DNA from: Acidobacteriota bacterium
GTDB taxonomy: Bacteria > Acidobacteriota > Vicinamibacteria > Vicinamibacterales > UBA2999
Length of the DNA stretch: 64,000 nucleotides
Direction: 5' to 3'
NCBI GenBank assembly: GCA_018000455.1
Contig: JAGNJW010000003.1
Location: 62,001 to 126,000 of the forward strand
Shown: piece after piece, positions 8,632-19,480 of the stretch
Layout of the letters: each line of letters begins with the position of its first letter
Position numbering within the stretch: the stretch's first letter is position 1
Program-made: the position numbers and the translations under genes
Notes under the pieces: generated by a model
Database searches by the model: none
Told to the model about the DNA's origin: nothing
What the model saw: only the letters and a program-made list of their open reading frames with translations

Positions 8632-10692
8632 ATGCCAGCCATGCGATTTCCCGTTACCGCGCTGTTGCTGCTCACCGTCAGCTGCGCGCCCGCGGCGCCG
8701 CAGCAGGCCGACTGGCCCATCAACGGTGGCGCCGGCAACGCGCGCTTCTCCCCGCTCGGGCAGATCACACGCGAGAACGTACGGCAACTGCAAGTGGTCT
8801 GGACCTACGAGAGCGGCGACCACTTCACGGCCTCCGAGATGCAGAGCAATCCCGTGGTCGTCGACGGCGTGCTCTACGCCACCACACCCACCCTGCAGGT
8901 CGTGGCCGTGAATGCGGCCACCGGCAAAGAGGTGTGGAAATACGATCCCAGCGGCGGCGCCACCGCGCGCACGCGCTTCCGCCATCGCGGCGTTGCCGTG
9001 CACGCCGGCCGCGTGTTCGTCACCTACCGCAACTTTCTCATCGCGCTCGACAAGACCACCGGCGCGCCGATTGCATCGTTCGGCGTCGAGGGGCGGGTCG
9101 ACCTGCGCGAGGGGCTCGGCAAGCCGGCCGAGGGCCTGAGCGTGAGCGCCAGCACGCCCGGCGTCGTGTTCGAAGATCTGCTGATTCTGCCGAGCAGCGT
9201 GCCGGAAACGCTGCCCGGTACGCCCGGCCACATCCGTGCGTTCGACTGGAAGACCGGGAAACAGCGCTGGATCTTCCACACCATTCCGCAACCCGGTGAG
9301 CCAGGCCAGGAAACTTGGCCGGCCGACGCCTACAAGCTCGCTGGCGGCGCCAACGCCTGGGCCGGCGTCACCGTCGATCCGGCGCTGGCGATGGTGTTTG
9401 CGGCCACCGGCTCGGCCTCGTTCGATTTCTACGGCGCGACGCGCCACGGCGACAACCTCTATGCCAACACCGTGCTGGCGCTCGACGCCCGCACCGGCAA
9501 GCGCGTCTGGCACTTCCAGGGCGTGAAGCACGACCTCTGGGACTGGGACTTCCCGGCGCCGCCGACGCTCGTGACCGTGACGCGCAACGGACAGCAGGTC
9601 GAGGCCGTGGCGCAGGTGACGAAGTTCGGCGACACTTTCGTGCTCGACCGCCGCACCGGGGAGTCGCTTTTCCCCATCGAGGATCGTGACGTGCCGCTCT
9701 CGACGGTGGATGGTGAATTCGCGTCCCCGACCCAGCCGCGCCCAGTACTGCCAGAGCCGTTCGCGCGCCAGGGTCTCACCGAGGACATGCTCACGACGCG
9801 CACGCCCGACGCCCACGCCGCGGTGCTCGAACGCTTCCGCGCGATGCGGTCGGGGATGTTCGAGCCACCGTCGCTCGAGGGCACCATCGTGTTCCCAGGC
9901 TTCGACGGCGGAGCCGAGTGGGGTGGTGCGGCCTTCGACGAAGGATTGGGCCTGCTCTACGTGAACTCGAACGAGATGCCGTGGATCGTCAAGCTCATCC
10001 CCAACAACGACACCTCGCTCTACAACTCGAAATGCGCGACCTGTCATCGAGAGGATCGCCAGGGCGGACCGGCGGCGCCGTCGCTTGTCGACATCGGCAA
10101 GAAGCTGTCGCGCGAGGAGATCGCGACCATCGTGCGGCAGGGCACCGGCCGGATGCCGGCCTTCCCCGACATGGGCGGCCGCAACATCAACGACGTGGCG
10201 GAGTTCCTGGTTACCGGTAAAGACAAGGGCGCCGACCCGGCGCTCGCGAACGATCCGGCGTGGCTCAAATACCGCAGCGACGGCGAGTCGATCTTTCTGG
10301 ATCCCGACGGCTACCCGGCCGTAGCCCCGCCCTGGGGCACGCTCAACGCCATCGACCTCAACACCGGCAACATCCGGTGGCGCATTCCCCTTGGCGAGGT
10401 GCCAGAGCTGGCCGCCACCGGACTGACCAACACCGGCAGCGACAACTACGGCGGTCCGGTCGTGACGGCGAGCGGGCTGCTCTTCATCGGCGCCACCAAC
10501 TTCGACAAGAAGTTTCGCGCCTTCAACAAGGTCACCGGCGAGTTGTTGTGGGAGACCACCTTGCCGGCGGCCGGCAATGCCACGCCGTCGATCTACATGG
10601 TGAACGGTAAGCAGTACGTGGCGATTGTCTGCGGCGGCGGCAAGAACGGCGCACCCTCCGGCAGCAGCATCGTGGCTTTCGCGCTGCCGTAG
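8632..10692 (+). CDS. PQQ-dependent dehydrogenase with inserted cytochrome c domain
   Basis: The 686-aa protein is an eight-bladed PQQ beta-propeller with repeated AxxxxTGKxxW blade motifs. The active-site segment KHDLWDWDFPAPP near residue 305 holds the catalytic Asp. A cytochrome c domain with CATCH (Cys468, Cys471, His472) and the Met ligand region GRMPAFPDM is inserted before the last blades. The enzyme oxidises an alcohol or sugar in the periplasm and can pass electrons internally to haem. AGGAG at 8617-8621 lies 10 bp before ATG 8632; a second ATG at 8641 is possible. The N-terminus (LLLLTVSC) could be a lipoprotein signal, with a non-canonical -3 Thr. Confidence 0.87.
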   Translation: MPAMRFPVTALLLLTVSCAPAAPQQADWPINGGAGNARFSPLGQITRENVRQLQVVWTYESGDHFTASEMQSNPVVVDGVLYATTPTLQVVAVNAATGKEVWKYDPSGGATARTRFRHRGVAVHAGRVFVTYRNFLIALDKTTGAPIASFGVEGRVDLREGLGKPAEGLSVSASTPGVVFEDLLILPSSVPETLPGTPGHIRAFDWKTGKQRWIFHTIPQPGEPGQETWPADAYKLAGGANAWAGVTVDPALAMVFAATGSASFDFYGATRHGDNLYANTVLALDARTGKRVWHFQGVKHDLWDWDFPAPPTLVTVTRNGQQVEAVAQVTKFGDTFVLDRRTGESLFPIEDRDVPLSTVDGEFASPTQPRPVLPEPFARQGLTEDMLTTRTPDAHAAVLERFRAMRSGMFEPPSLEGTIVFPGFDGGAEWGGAAFDEGLGLLYVNSNEMPWIVKLIPNNDTSLYNSKCATCHREDRQGGPAAPSLVDIGKKLSREEIATIVRQGTGRMPAFPDMGGRNINDVAEFLVTGKDKGADPALANDPAWLKYRSDGESIFLDPDGYPAVAPPWGTLNAIDLNTGNIRWRIPLGEVPELAATGLTNTGSDNYGGPVVTASGLLFIGATNFDKKFRAFNKVTGELLWETTLPAAGNATPSIYMVNGKQYVAIVCGGGKNGAPSGSSIVAFALP

Positions 10693-10715
10693 GGCCCGTC
10701 TCCCAGGGCCTGTCG

Positions 10716-12287
10716 CTACTCGACCTTCCGCGGGTCGTTGAAGAGCACGCTCAGCCTGATGCTGCCGTGACCCACCTGCGGGAAGCCCGGCCGCGACCGA
10801 TCGCCCGGGTCCAGGTTCGACGCCGTGTCGTCGGGTGGAAAGAGCACCAGCGACTCGAGAAACGCCATGACGACGCGCTGCGCTCGTGGATTGGCCTCGG
10901 CAAAGCGGTCCCGCGACTCCTGCGCCTCGCCGCCGTGCCGCAGGATCACCTCGCGCAGGTTCACGCTGCGGCCGTCGTGGCCATAGGGCGCGGTCGTGCC
11001 CACGCCCCAGAGCGGCGCGGTCAGGAATTCGGTACGCGTGGAGCCGTCGTAGTTGCGCTCGTGGAAGCTCGTGCCCAGATCGTGCCGCTTGAAGTCGGTG
11101 AAGATGTTCGTCACTTCGAACCGCTGGCGCTCCGGCAGTTTCAGCGTTGGGTAGCCGGTGCCGTCGTCGTGCACTGACAGGCGCGGCGTCGCGGTCGCGA
11201 AGAGGCGGTTCAGATTGCCGCGTTCGGGATCGAACACTGTCTCGACATCCGCCACCCGGCGATCTCGCTCGATGGTGAGCGACTGCCGGTGGCACGACGT
11301 ACAGCCCATGCGGTCGAAGACGCGCAGGCCCCGCTCCGTCTCGTCGGTCTGTTCGTGCTGTCCGGGCTTGAAGTAGTTGAGCAGGTAGAACTCCAGGTAG
11401 TCGACCAGTGCCGGATCGAGTTCGCTGCCTGCTGTCGGCGCCTCGACGGCATCGGCGCGGCCGTCGAGGGTCATGCCGGCCGGCGTTACCACGCGGGCGC
11501 CGGCGGCGGCCGCAAGGAGATCGGGATCGGCAATCTGCAGGCCCATCTCGGCGTTCAAGGCCCCGACGATGAACTCGCGAATCGACATCGTCTTGCCGTG
11601 CCAGAAGAACGGACGCACGCGCAGGTCGGCGTCCACGCCGTCGACGCGTGAGGTGTCGACCGTGCCGTCGGGCGATGCCGTGAGCTTGCCATAGTGCACG
11701 CCCTTGCTCGTGAGCCTCGACGACATCGGACGCCCGGCGCGCACCGCGGCCTCGATGAGGCTCGCACGCGTGGCGCGCAGGTCGGCGGTGATTTCGTCGG
11801 CCAGCATCTCTTTGAGGCCCAGGCCGAACAGGTGAATCGCGTCACGGCTGTCGGGTCTGGTCGCCACGTCGCCGCCGACGCCAGCGGCGCCACGCGGACG
11901 TCCGTGACAACCGGCGCAGCTATCGCTGAGACCCGCGCCGATTTCGCCGATCCGGTCGAGTTCACCGGCGCCGTCGCCGGTGATGGGCCCGAGCCCGTCG
12001 GCGCCCCGGAACTTGCGCTGGAACAACTGCCGCCCGCGTCGAATCGCCCGGAACGGATCGCGCCCGATGATGAAGCGCGAGGAATCCGGGGTTTGCAGGT
12101 CGCCGCGTCCCGATCCGATCTGCTCGGCCAGCGACAGGGCAATGCCCTCGTTGGCGGCATTGGGCGCCAGCGTCCGGTCGACCAGTTGCGCCAAGAGCGG
12201 TACCGCGGTGGCGCAGGCGAGCGCCGTGCCGAGGACGACAAAACACGAACGCGTACTTCTGGAAGTCATATCCATCCCCTTGTCCAC
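10716..12287 (-). CDS. exported di-haem cytochrome c (thiol oxidoreductase-like)
   Basis: The 523-aa protein has a signal peptide and two CxxCH haem sites, CAGCH at residues 124-128 and CTSCH near residue 331. This architecture matches the DUF1111/di-haem oxidoreductase group related to MauG-type peroxidases. Later conserved stretches are APLWGVGTTAPYGHDGRS and LREVILRHGGEA. It probably transfers electrons in the periplasm, perhaps to or from the convergently encoded PQQ/haem dehydrogenase 23 bp away; that link is inferred from position. The start may be the first ATG or the in-frame ATG at 12275. Confidence 0.82.
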   Translation of the reverse strand: MDKGMDMTSRSTRSCFVVLGTALACATAVPLLAQLVDRTLAPNAANEGIALSLAEQIGSGRGDLQTPDSSRFIIGRDPFRAIRRGRQLFQRKFRGADGLGPITGDGAGELDRIGEIGAGLSDSCAGCHGRPRGAAGVGGDVATRPDSRDAIHLFGLGLKEMLADEITADLRATRASLIEAAVRAGRPMSSRLTSKGVHYGKLTASPDGTVDTSRVDGVDADLRVRPFFWHGKTMSIREFIVGALNAEMGLQIADPDLLAAAAGARVVTPAGMTLDGRADAVEAPTAGSELDPALVDYLEFYLLNYFKPGQHEQTDETERGLRVFDRMGCTSCHRQSLTIERDRRVADVETVFDPERGNLNRLFATATPRLSVHDDGTGYPTLKLPERQRFEVTNIFTDFKRHDLGTSFHERNYDGSTRTEFLTAPLWGVGTTAPYGHDGRSVNLREVILRHGGEAQESRDRFAEANPRAQRVVMAFLESLVLFPPDDTASNLDPGDRSRPGFPQVGHGSIRLSVLFNDPRKVE

Positions 12288-12344
12288 GACACAGCGCCTG
12301 GTGATCCTGATAGCGCTGTCCCTGTTGGCCGCGCGTCAGGCCGG

Positions 12345-13931
12345 CTACTGCGGCGCCTTGGCGATCAGCGCGTCGAGCTGTTGCCGCAGGGCCTCGACTT
12401 CGGCTTGCAGCGCGCGCGTGCGGGCTTCGAGCGCCTTCACCCCCGCCAGGGCCACGCCGCTGGCGTCGAGCGTGCCGATGCCGAGGCGGTCTGAACCCAG
12501 CCCGAAGGCGGCAAAGAAATTCTGCGCGGTGGGACCGATATGACGCACGGTGGCGTCCTGGGCCTTGTAGCTCCACTCGGTGACGGGCATGCGCGCGAAA
12601 CGCGACAGCAGGTCGTCCGCATCGAGATCACGGAAGCGATGCTTGAGGCGCACATCCGACGACGACAGCCAGTCCGGGCTGCCGTTGACCAGATACGGAC
12701 CGCTCGTGCCTGCGGCATTAGTGAAGAAGCGAGCGCCGCCCGCCGCTCGAACGATGAACTCATTCGGATTGAGCGAGGAGAGCTGGTTCGACGTCGAGCG
12801 ATCGGCGAAGACGAACGAACCGAATGCGCCGGGCACCGCGACGGCGTTCGAGCCCAGCACCACGCTGCCGTCACCGTTGGCAAACACGAGCTGCCCGTAG
12901 GCCAGCGCGCCAACACCTCCGGACCTGGCCCCGTTACCGCCCGCAAAGCTGTAAGCGCCACCGGATCTGGTCGACAAGCCCATCGCAGCGCTGTAGTCGC
13001 CGCTTGCCACCGCGAACGCGCCGGCCGCGATGCTCGCGACGCCGGAGGACTCAGTCTGTGTGCCCAAGGCCACGCTGAAATCGGCCCAGGCCCTGGTGCC
13101 AACGCCCCCCGCGGTGCTGCCTATGCCCGCGGCGACGGTCGCACGTCCAAGCGCCACGCTGTTGGCCCCAAACGCGTCGGTGCTCTCGCCGAGTGAGACG
13201 CTACCGCGTCTGTTGGCTCGCGACCCCACGCCCATCGCGACACTGCCGGTGTCGAATGCGCTCGTGCCCGAGCCGGCGGCGAAGCTCCCAAGTCCCAAGG
13301 CCGCCACGTTGTCGCCAAGCGCCGCGCTGTAGGTGCCGATTTCAAGCTCGTCCCAATAGCCGCCGTTCACGCCGCCCGCGCGAAACGCCGCCTTGCCGGG
13401 GTACCACATCATCCGTACCCCTGGGCCGCTGGCGGGCGCCGTGCCAGCACCAATTGCCCCAGAGGCCACGATGCTGCCGGTGGGCGCCAGCGCGACCGCG
13501 ACGGGAATCACCGCAACCGGCGGGGGCGGCGGCCGAACACTGCCGCCCGTGCCTGCTCCCGTCGTGAAGGCGAACGCTCCGGTGCCGCCGGTACTGTCGC
13601 GCCATGTGCCCCCCAGCGTGGCCATTGTGATGTCGGCGTCCACGTGCACGGGTGCCCCGCCCGGAACCGTGACGATGGTCATGCCGAAGCCGATTGTGCC
13701 GTCGGGATTGGGAAACGCCAGGCCCTGCACCGCCGCCAGGTCGCGCCCGCCGCCGCACTGGTCGTCGGTGCCCTCCAGCCGGTAGATCGCGCCCACCTGC
13801 GTGACGGTCACGGTGACGACGTTGCAGTAGGGGCGGAACTGCCAGCGGAACGTGCCCAGGGACTGGGTGAGCGCGTCGCCCGGCAGGGCGAGCGATACGA
13901 GCGTCGTGAGCAGAATCGTCGTGCGGGTCAT
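12345..13931 (-). CDS. secreted YadA-head repeat protein with S74 intramolecular chaperone
   Basis: The 528-aa protein has a signal peptide, then a small N-terminal domain (about residues 25-135) and a Pro/Val linker. A left-handed head made of YadA-like repeats follows, with recurring ALG, SVAMG and SVALG units (about residues 195-360). Near residue 421 begins SSSDVRLKHRFRDLD, the Ser-Lys self-cleavage start of the peptidase S74 chaperone found on phage tail spikes. The protein ends with a coiled coil (LEARTRALQAEVEALRQQL). There is no YadA membrane-anchor barrel. ATG 13931 is chosen because GGAGG lies 4 bp upstream of it. Confidence 0.82.
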   Translation of the reverse strand: MTRTTILLTTLVSLALPGDALTQSLGTFRWQFRPYCNVVTVTVTQVGAIYRLEGTDDQCGGGRDLAAVQGLAFPNPDGTIGFGMTIVTVPGGAPVHVDADITMATLGGTWRDSTGGTGAFAFTTGAGTGGSVRPPPPPVAVIPVAVALAPTGSIVASGAIGAGTAPASGPGVRMMWYPGKAAFRAGGVNGGYWDELEIGTYSAALGDNVAALGLGSFAAGSGTSAFDTGSVAMGVGSRANRRGSVSLGESTDAFGANSVALGRATVAAGIGSTAGGVGTRAWADFSVALGTQTESSGVASIAAGAFAVASGDYSAAMGLSTRSGGAYSFAGGNGARSGGVGALAYGQLVFANGDGSVVLGSNAVAVPGAFGSFVFADRSTSNQLSSLNPNEFIVRAAGGARFFTNAAGTSGPYLVNGSPDWLSSSDVRLKHRFRDLDADDLLSRFARMPVTEWSYKAQDATVRHIGPTAQNFFAAFGLGSDRLGIGTLDASGVALAGVKALEARTRALQAEVEALRQQLDALIAKAPQ

Positions 13932-14031
13932 CTCGCCTCCAGGCGACACAGGTCGTCTTCAGAGGAGATCGCCAGCGGCACGACAAACCCGCCACCGCCG
14001 GGTGGGAGCGCCAACGAGCAGCACGCCAGGC

Positions 14032-16764
<2,733 letters not shown>

Positions 16765-16819
16765 GGTGCTTCCTGGTGATCACGGGCCGCGGGACGAACC
16801 CGCCACCGGTTGCCCGCGC

Positions 16820-17386
16820 CTAGTCGTCCGAGAGGGACCGGTGCAGCAACAGCCGGGCCTTGGCCCACTCGCGCTGGATCGTCCGTTCCGACACCCCCCG
16901 GATGGCGGCGATTTCGCCAAACGAGAACCCGCAGAAGAACTTCAGGTCGACTAGCTCCGCCAGATCGGATTGCAGCGCCGCCAGTTCGTCGAGCGCCGCG
17001 CCCAGGGCTTCGAGTTCCTCGGCCCGGTCGGGCGCTGCCACCCACTGCTCGTCGAGCGCGACGAAGGTGAGCTCACCTCCGCGCTTCTGCACCTGGCGGT
17101 TCCGAACGTAGTTGATGACCAGGCCGCGCATCGCCCTGGACGCATATCCGAGGAACCGATTGCGGTCCGGGAACGCCGTCGTGTCGCGCTTGGAGATGTC
17201 GAGGTAAGCCTCGTGCAAGAGCGTCGTGGCGCCGAGCGTCAATGGTCCGCCCGAGCGGCGGATGTGCGACTGGGCCAGGCGGTGCAGGTCTTCGTAGAGC
17301 GCCGCGAAGAGCGCGCCTTTGGCCAGGTCGTCGCCGCTGTCGGCGCGGGCGACCAGCGCCGCAATCGTGGGCTCGGGTGCCGTCAT
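16820..17386 (-). CDS. ECF-like RNA polymerase sigma factor
   Basis: The 188-aa protein belongs to the sigma-70 subgroup found mostly in Acidobacteriota and Planctomycetes. Region 2 includes LYEDLHRLAQSHIRR, ATTLLHEAYLDISK and FLGYASRAMRGLVINYVRNRQ. Region 4 has VDLKFFCGFSFGEIAAIRGVSERTIQREWAKARLLL, with a clear helix-turn-helix. ATG 17386 fits the family start better than the ATG at 17419 eleven codons upstream. No anti-sigma gene is adjacent. It is followed by the TPR kinase and preceded by a methyltransferase gene on the same strand. Confidence 0.9.
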   Translation of the reverse strand: MTAPEPTIAALVARADSGDDLAKGALFAALYEDLHRLAQSHIRRSGGPLTLGATTLLHEAYLDISKRDTTAFPDRNRFLGYASRAMRGLVINYVRNRQVQKRGGELTFVALDEQWVAAPDRAEELEALGAALDELAALQSDLAELVDLKFFCGFSFGEIAAIRGVSERTIQREWAKARLLLHRSLSDD

Positions 17387-17430
17387 CCTGCGTGGTCGGC
17401 CGATGCTACCACCCACCATGCGGCGCGACG

Positions 17431-18228
17431 CTACTTGCGGGCGATGGCGACGAGCGCTTCCATCTGGAGGCTATCGACCCTCTCGTCGCGCAGGCGGTCG
17501 ACCACGGAGCCCTTCACCCGCCCCTGGGCCGCCGGCGTCAGCGCCTCGAAGACGCCGCGATTGCTGGTGCCCATGATGACCGGCCAGAACGCCTCGGGCG
17601 AGGCGAGCGGCATGCGCCACGCTTCGCGCACGATCGCGGGTGCGGGCAGGCCGGCATCCGCATAGAGCTGCGCCAGGGCCTCGGGCCTGGCCAGCTTGGC
17701 CGCTGGGCTGATGTGGTCGAGCGAGGGATCCTCGCGCCGCACGGCCTCCCAGAAATACGGCTCGCCGGGCGCCAGCACCACCTCGCCCCAGACCGTCGTG
17801 GCCAGGCGGCCGCCCGGCGCCAGCCAGCCCCAGGCCTTGCGGAGCATGGCGGGCATGTCGTCGAGGAAGAAGATCCCGAACACCGACACCACGGCATCGA
17901 ACGACTCGCGCGGAAAGGTGAGGGCGGTGACGTCGCCAATCTCGAATCGTGCCTGGGCAAGTCCGCTGTACGCCGCGTTGGCGCGCGCCACGTCGATGAG
18001 CGCGGGCGTGAGGTCCACGCCCACGACCGACCCGGTAGACCCGACCGCCCGGGCTGCCGGCAAGGCCGAGGCCCCGCTGCCGCAGCACAGATCGAGCACC
18101 CGCTCACCGGGCCCGACCGCCGCCAGCTCCACCGTCCTCCGGCCGTAGTGGTGCCAGAAGGGCAGGGCGTCGAAGGTGTCGGCGGCCCGCGTGTAGGTGC
18201 CGATGACGAGGTCGGGTTGTGGGCTCAT
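17431..18228 (-). CDS. class I SAM-dependent methyltransferase (UbiE/Methyltransf_11-like)
   Basis: The 265-aa protein has the SAM loop VLDLCCGSGASALPAA, the acidic strand-2 end VGVDLTP, GDVTALTFP and FDAVVSVFGIFFL. These are standard for small-molecule methyltransferases of the UbiE type. Its SDRs are weak, so the start could also be the ATG 12 codons upstream (18264). The substrate is unknown. It is not obviously related to the sigma factor gene that follows after about 44 bp, though the two may be cotranscribed. Confidence 0.85.
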   Translation of the reverse strand: MSPQPDLVIGTYTRAADTFDALPFWHHYGRRTVELAAVGPGERVLDLCCGSGASALPAARAVGSTGSVVGVDLTPALIDVARANAAYSGLAQARFEIGDVTALTFPRESFDAVVSVFGIFFLDDMPAMLRKAWGWLAPGGRLATTVWGEVVLAPGEPYFWEAVRREDPSLDHISPAAKLARPEALAQLYADAGLPAPAIVREAWRMPLASPEAFWPVIMGTSNRGVFEALTPAAQGRVKGSVVDRLRDERVDSLQMEALVAIARK

Positions 18229-18341
18229 GGCCGAGCTGATTGTAGCGGACCGCCGCGCCGCCACCTTCGCCTGGTTCGCTGCAACACGCCTCGCCGTACG
18301 CTAAGCTTTCGCCGCGTTCCCCCAGGGCGCCGAGGTCGGTC

Positions 18342-18740
18342 ATGCAGATCCACAACCGCATCGTTGCCAGGTTCGCTGACGGTCGGATCGTCAAGGGCAC
18401 GACGCAAGACTTCTCCGTGACGCGGGATTTCTTCCATGTGATCCCGGCCGATCCGGGCGCGGCACCGGTGCGCGTCGGTGTGCCCGCGCTCAAGGCGGTG
18501 TTCTTCGTGAAAGACCACGCCGGCAACAAGGACTACCAGGAGAAGAAGGCCTTCGAGCGGCCGGTGCCTGGTCGCAAGCTGCAGGTCGTCTTCAAGGATG
18601 GCGAGACGATCGTCGGATCGACCACCGCCTACGATGCCGCCAGGCCCGGCTTCTTCATGACGCCGGCCGATCCGCAGTCGAACAACGACCGGATCTACGT
18701 GGTGTCGCGCGCCATTCGAGCCGTGGCCTTCATCCAGTGA
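18342..18740 (+). CDS. conserved small protein with internal duplication
   Basis: The 132-aa protein has no signal peptide and is soluble. I do not recognise a named function. Two halves repeat the same pattern. Residues 9-57 run ARFADGRIVKGTTQDF...FFHVIPADP...ALKAVFFV, and residues 80-131 run VVFKDGETIVGSTTAY...FFMTPADP...AIRAVAFI. Each half looks like a small beta barrel with a DG turn. A dimer-like, SH3- or PilZ-like arrangement is possible but not shown. It ends convergently with an 11-bp overlap into hisA. Confidence 0.7.
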   Translation: MQIHNRIVARFADGRIVKGTTQDFSVTRDFFHVIPADPGAAPVRVGVPALKAVFFVKDHAGNKDYQEKKAFERPVPGRKLQVVFKDGETIVGSTTAYDAARPGFFMTPADPQSNNDRIYVVSRAIRAVAFIQ

Positions 18741-19446
18741 ACGGCGCCTTGACGGCCAGCAGCCCCGTGTAGATCGCCATGCCGACCACGGCGTGGATGC
18801 CGTGCCGATCGAGTTCGTCGATCTCGGCTTCGGTGGTGATGCCCCCGGCGGCCGTCACCTGCCGCGATGTTGCCCGCGCCACGGCCAAGATCGCGCCCAT
18901 GTCGGTGCCCTGCATGAGCCCCTCGCGATCGACGTGCGTGTAGAGGAACTCGTCGCAGTAGGCTTCGAGGCTCTTCACCGCCCGCACCGCCGTGATCGGC
19001 AGCGCCGTCTTCCAGCCGTGGATCACGACCTGTCCGGCACGGCTGTCGACCGCGCCGATGATGCGCTTGTGGCCGACGGCCCGCACCAGCTCCTGCGCAA
19101 ACGCCAGGTTGAGGTAGTGATCCTGTGGGTCGCCGGCCCGCGCGCCTCGGTAGAGCGACGAACCGACGATCACGTGCGTCGCGCCGGCCTCGACGAGCTC
19201 GAGTGCCCTCGTCGCCGACCGCACGCCGCCGCCCACCCGGCACGGCAGGCGCGCTGCGATGTAGCGCACGAGCGCGTCGTTGTTTCCCGTGGCCATGGCG
19301 GCGTCGAGATCGATGAGTTGCACGGCCGTGAAACCGCGGAACCTGTCGATCCAGCCGTCGATGTCGGTCGACTCGACGGCCAGCTTCTCGCCCTGCACGA
19401 GCTGCACGATGCGCCCGGCCTTCAGATCAATCGATGGAATCAGCAC
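18730..19446 (-). CDS. hisA: HisA, ProFAR isomerase, outside the his operon
   Basis: The 238-aa TIM-barrel protein starts (GTG) LIPSIDLKAGRIVQL, with the catalytic Asp in SIDLKAG. It has the phosphate-binding segments CRVGGGVRS and HVIVGSS, then YTHVDREGLMQGTDM with the second catalytic Asp, and TAAGGITTEAEI. It catalyses the Amadori isomerisation of ProFAR to PRFAR in histidine synthesis. The barrel end (LLAVKAPFTG) is short but complete. It is the last gene of a minus-strand run of unrelated exported enzymes, 34 bp after an amidohydrolase. The other his genes lie 8 kb away on the same strand. Confidence 0.9.
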   Translation of the reverse strand: MLIPSIDLKAGRIVQLVQGEKLAVESTDIDGWIDRFRGFTAVQLIDLDAAMATGNNDALVRYIAARLPCRVGGGVRSATRALELVEAGATHVIVGSSLYRGARAGDPQDHYLNLAFAQELVRAVGHKRIIGAVDSRAGQVVIHGWKTALPITAVRAVKSLEAYCDEFLYTHVDREGLMQGTDMGAILAVARATSRQVTAAGGITTEAEIDELDRHGIHAVVGMAIYTGLLAVKAPFTG

Positions 19447-19480
19447 GCGATCTGCCCCGCGAAATCGATCTCGTCAGACA

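Noticed and set aside
8380-11295. Minus-strand open frame of 971 codons opposite the PQQ/haem dehydrogenase
   Set aside because: Shadow of a high-GC gene; the plus strand has PQQ blades and CATCH, and the minus frame shows no domain.
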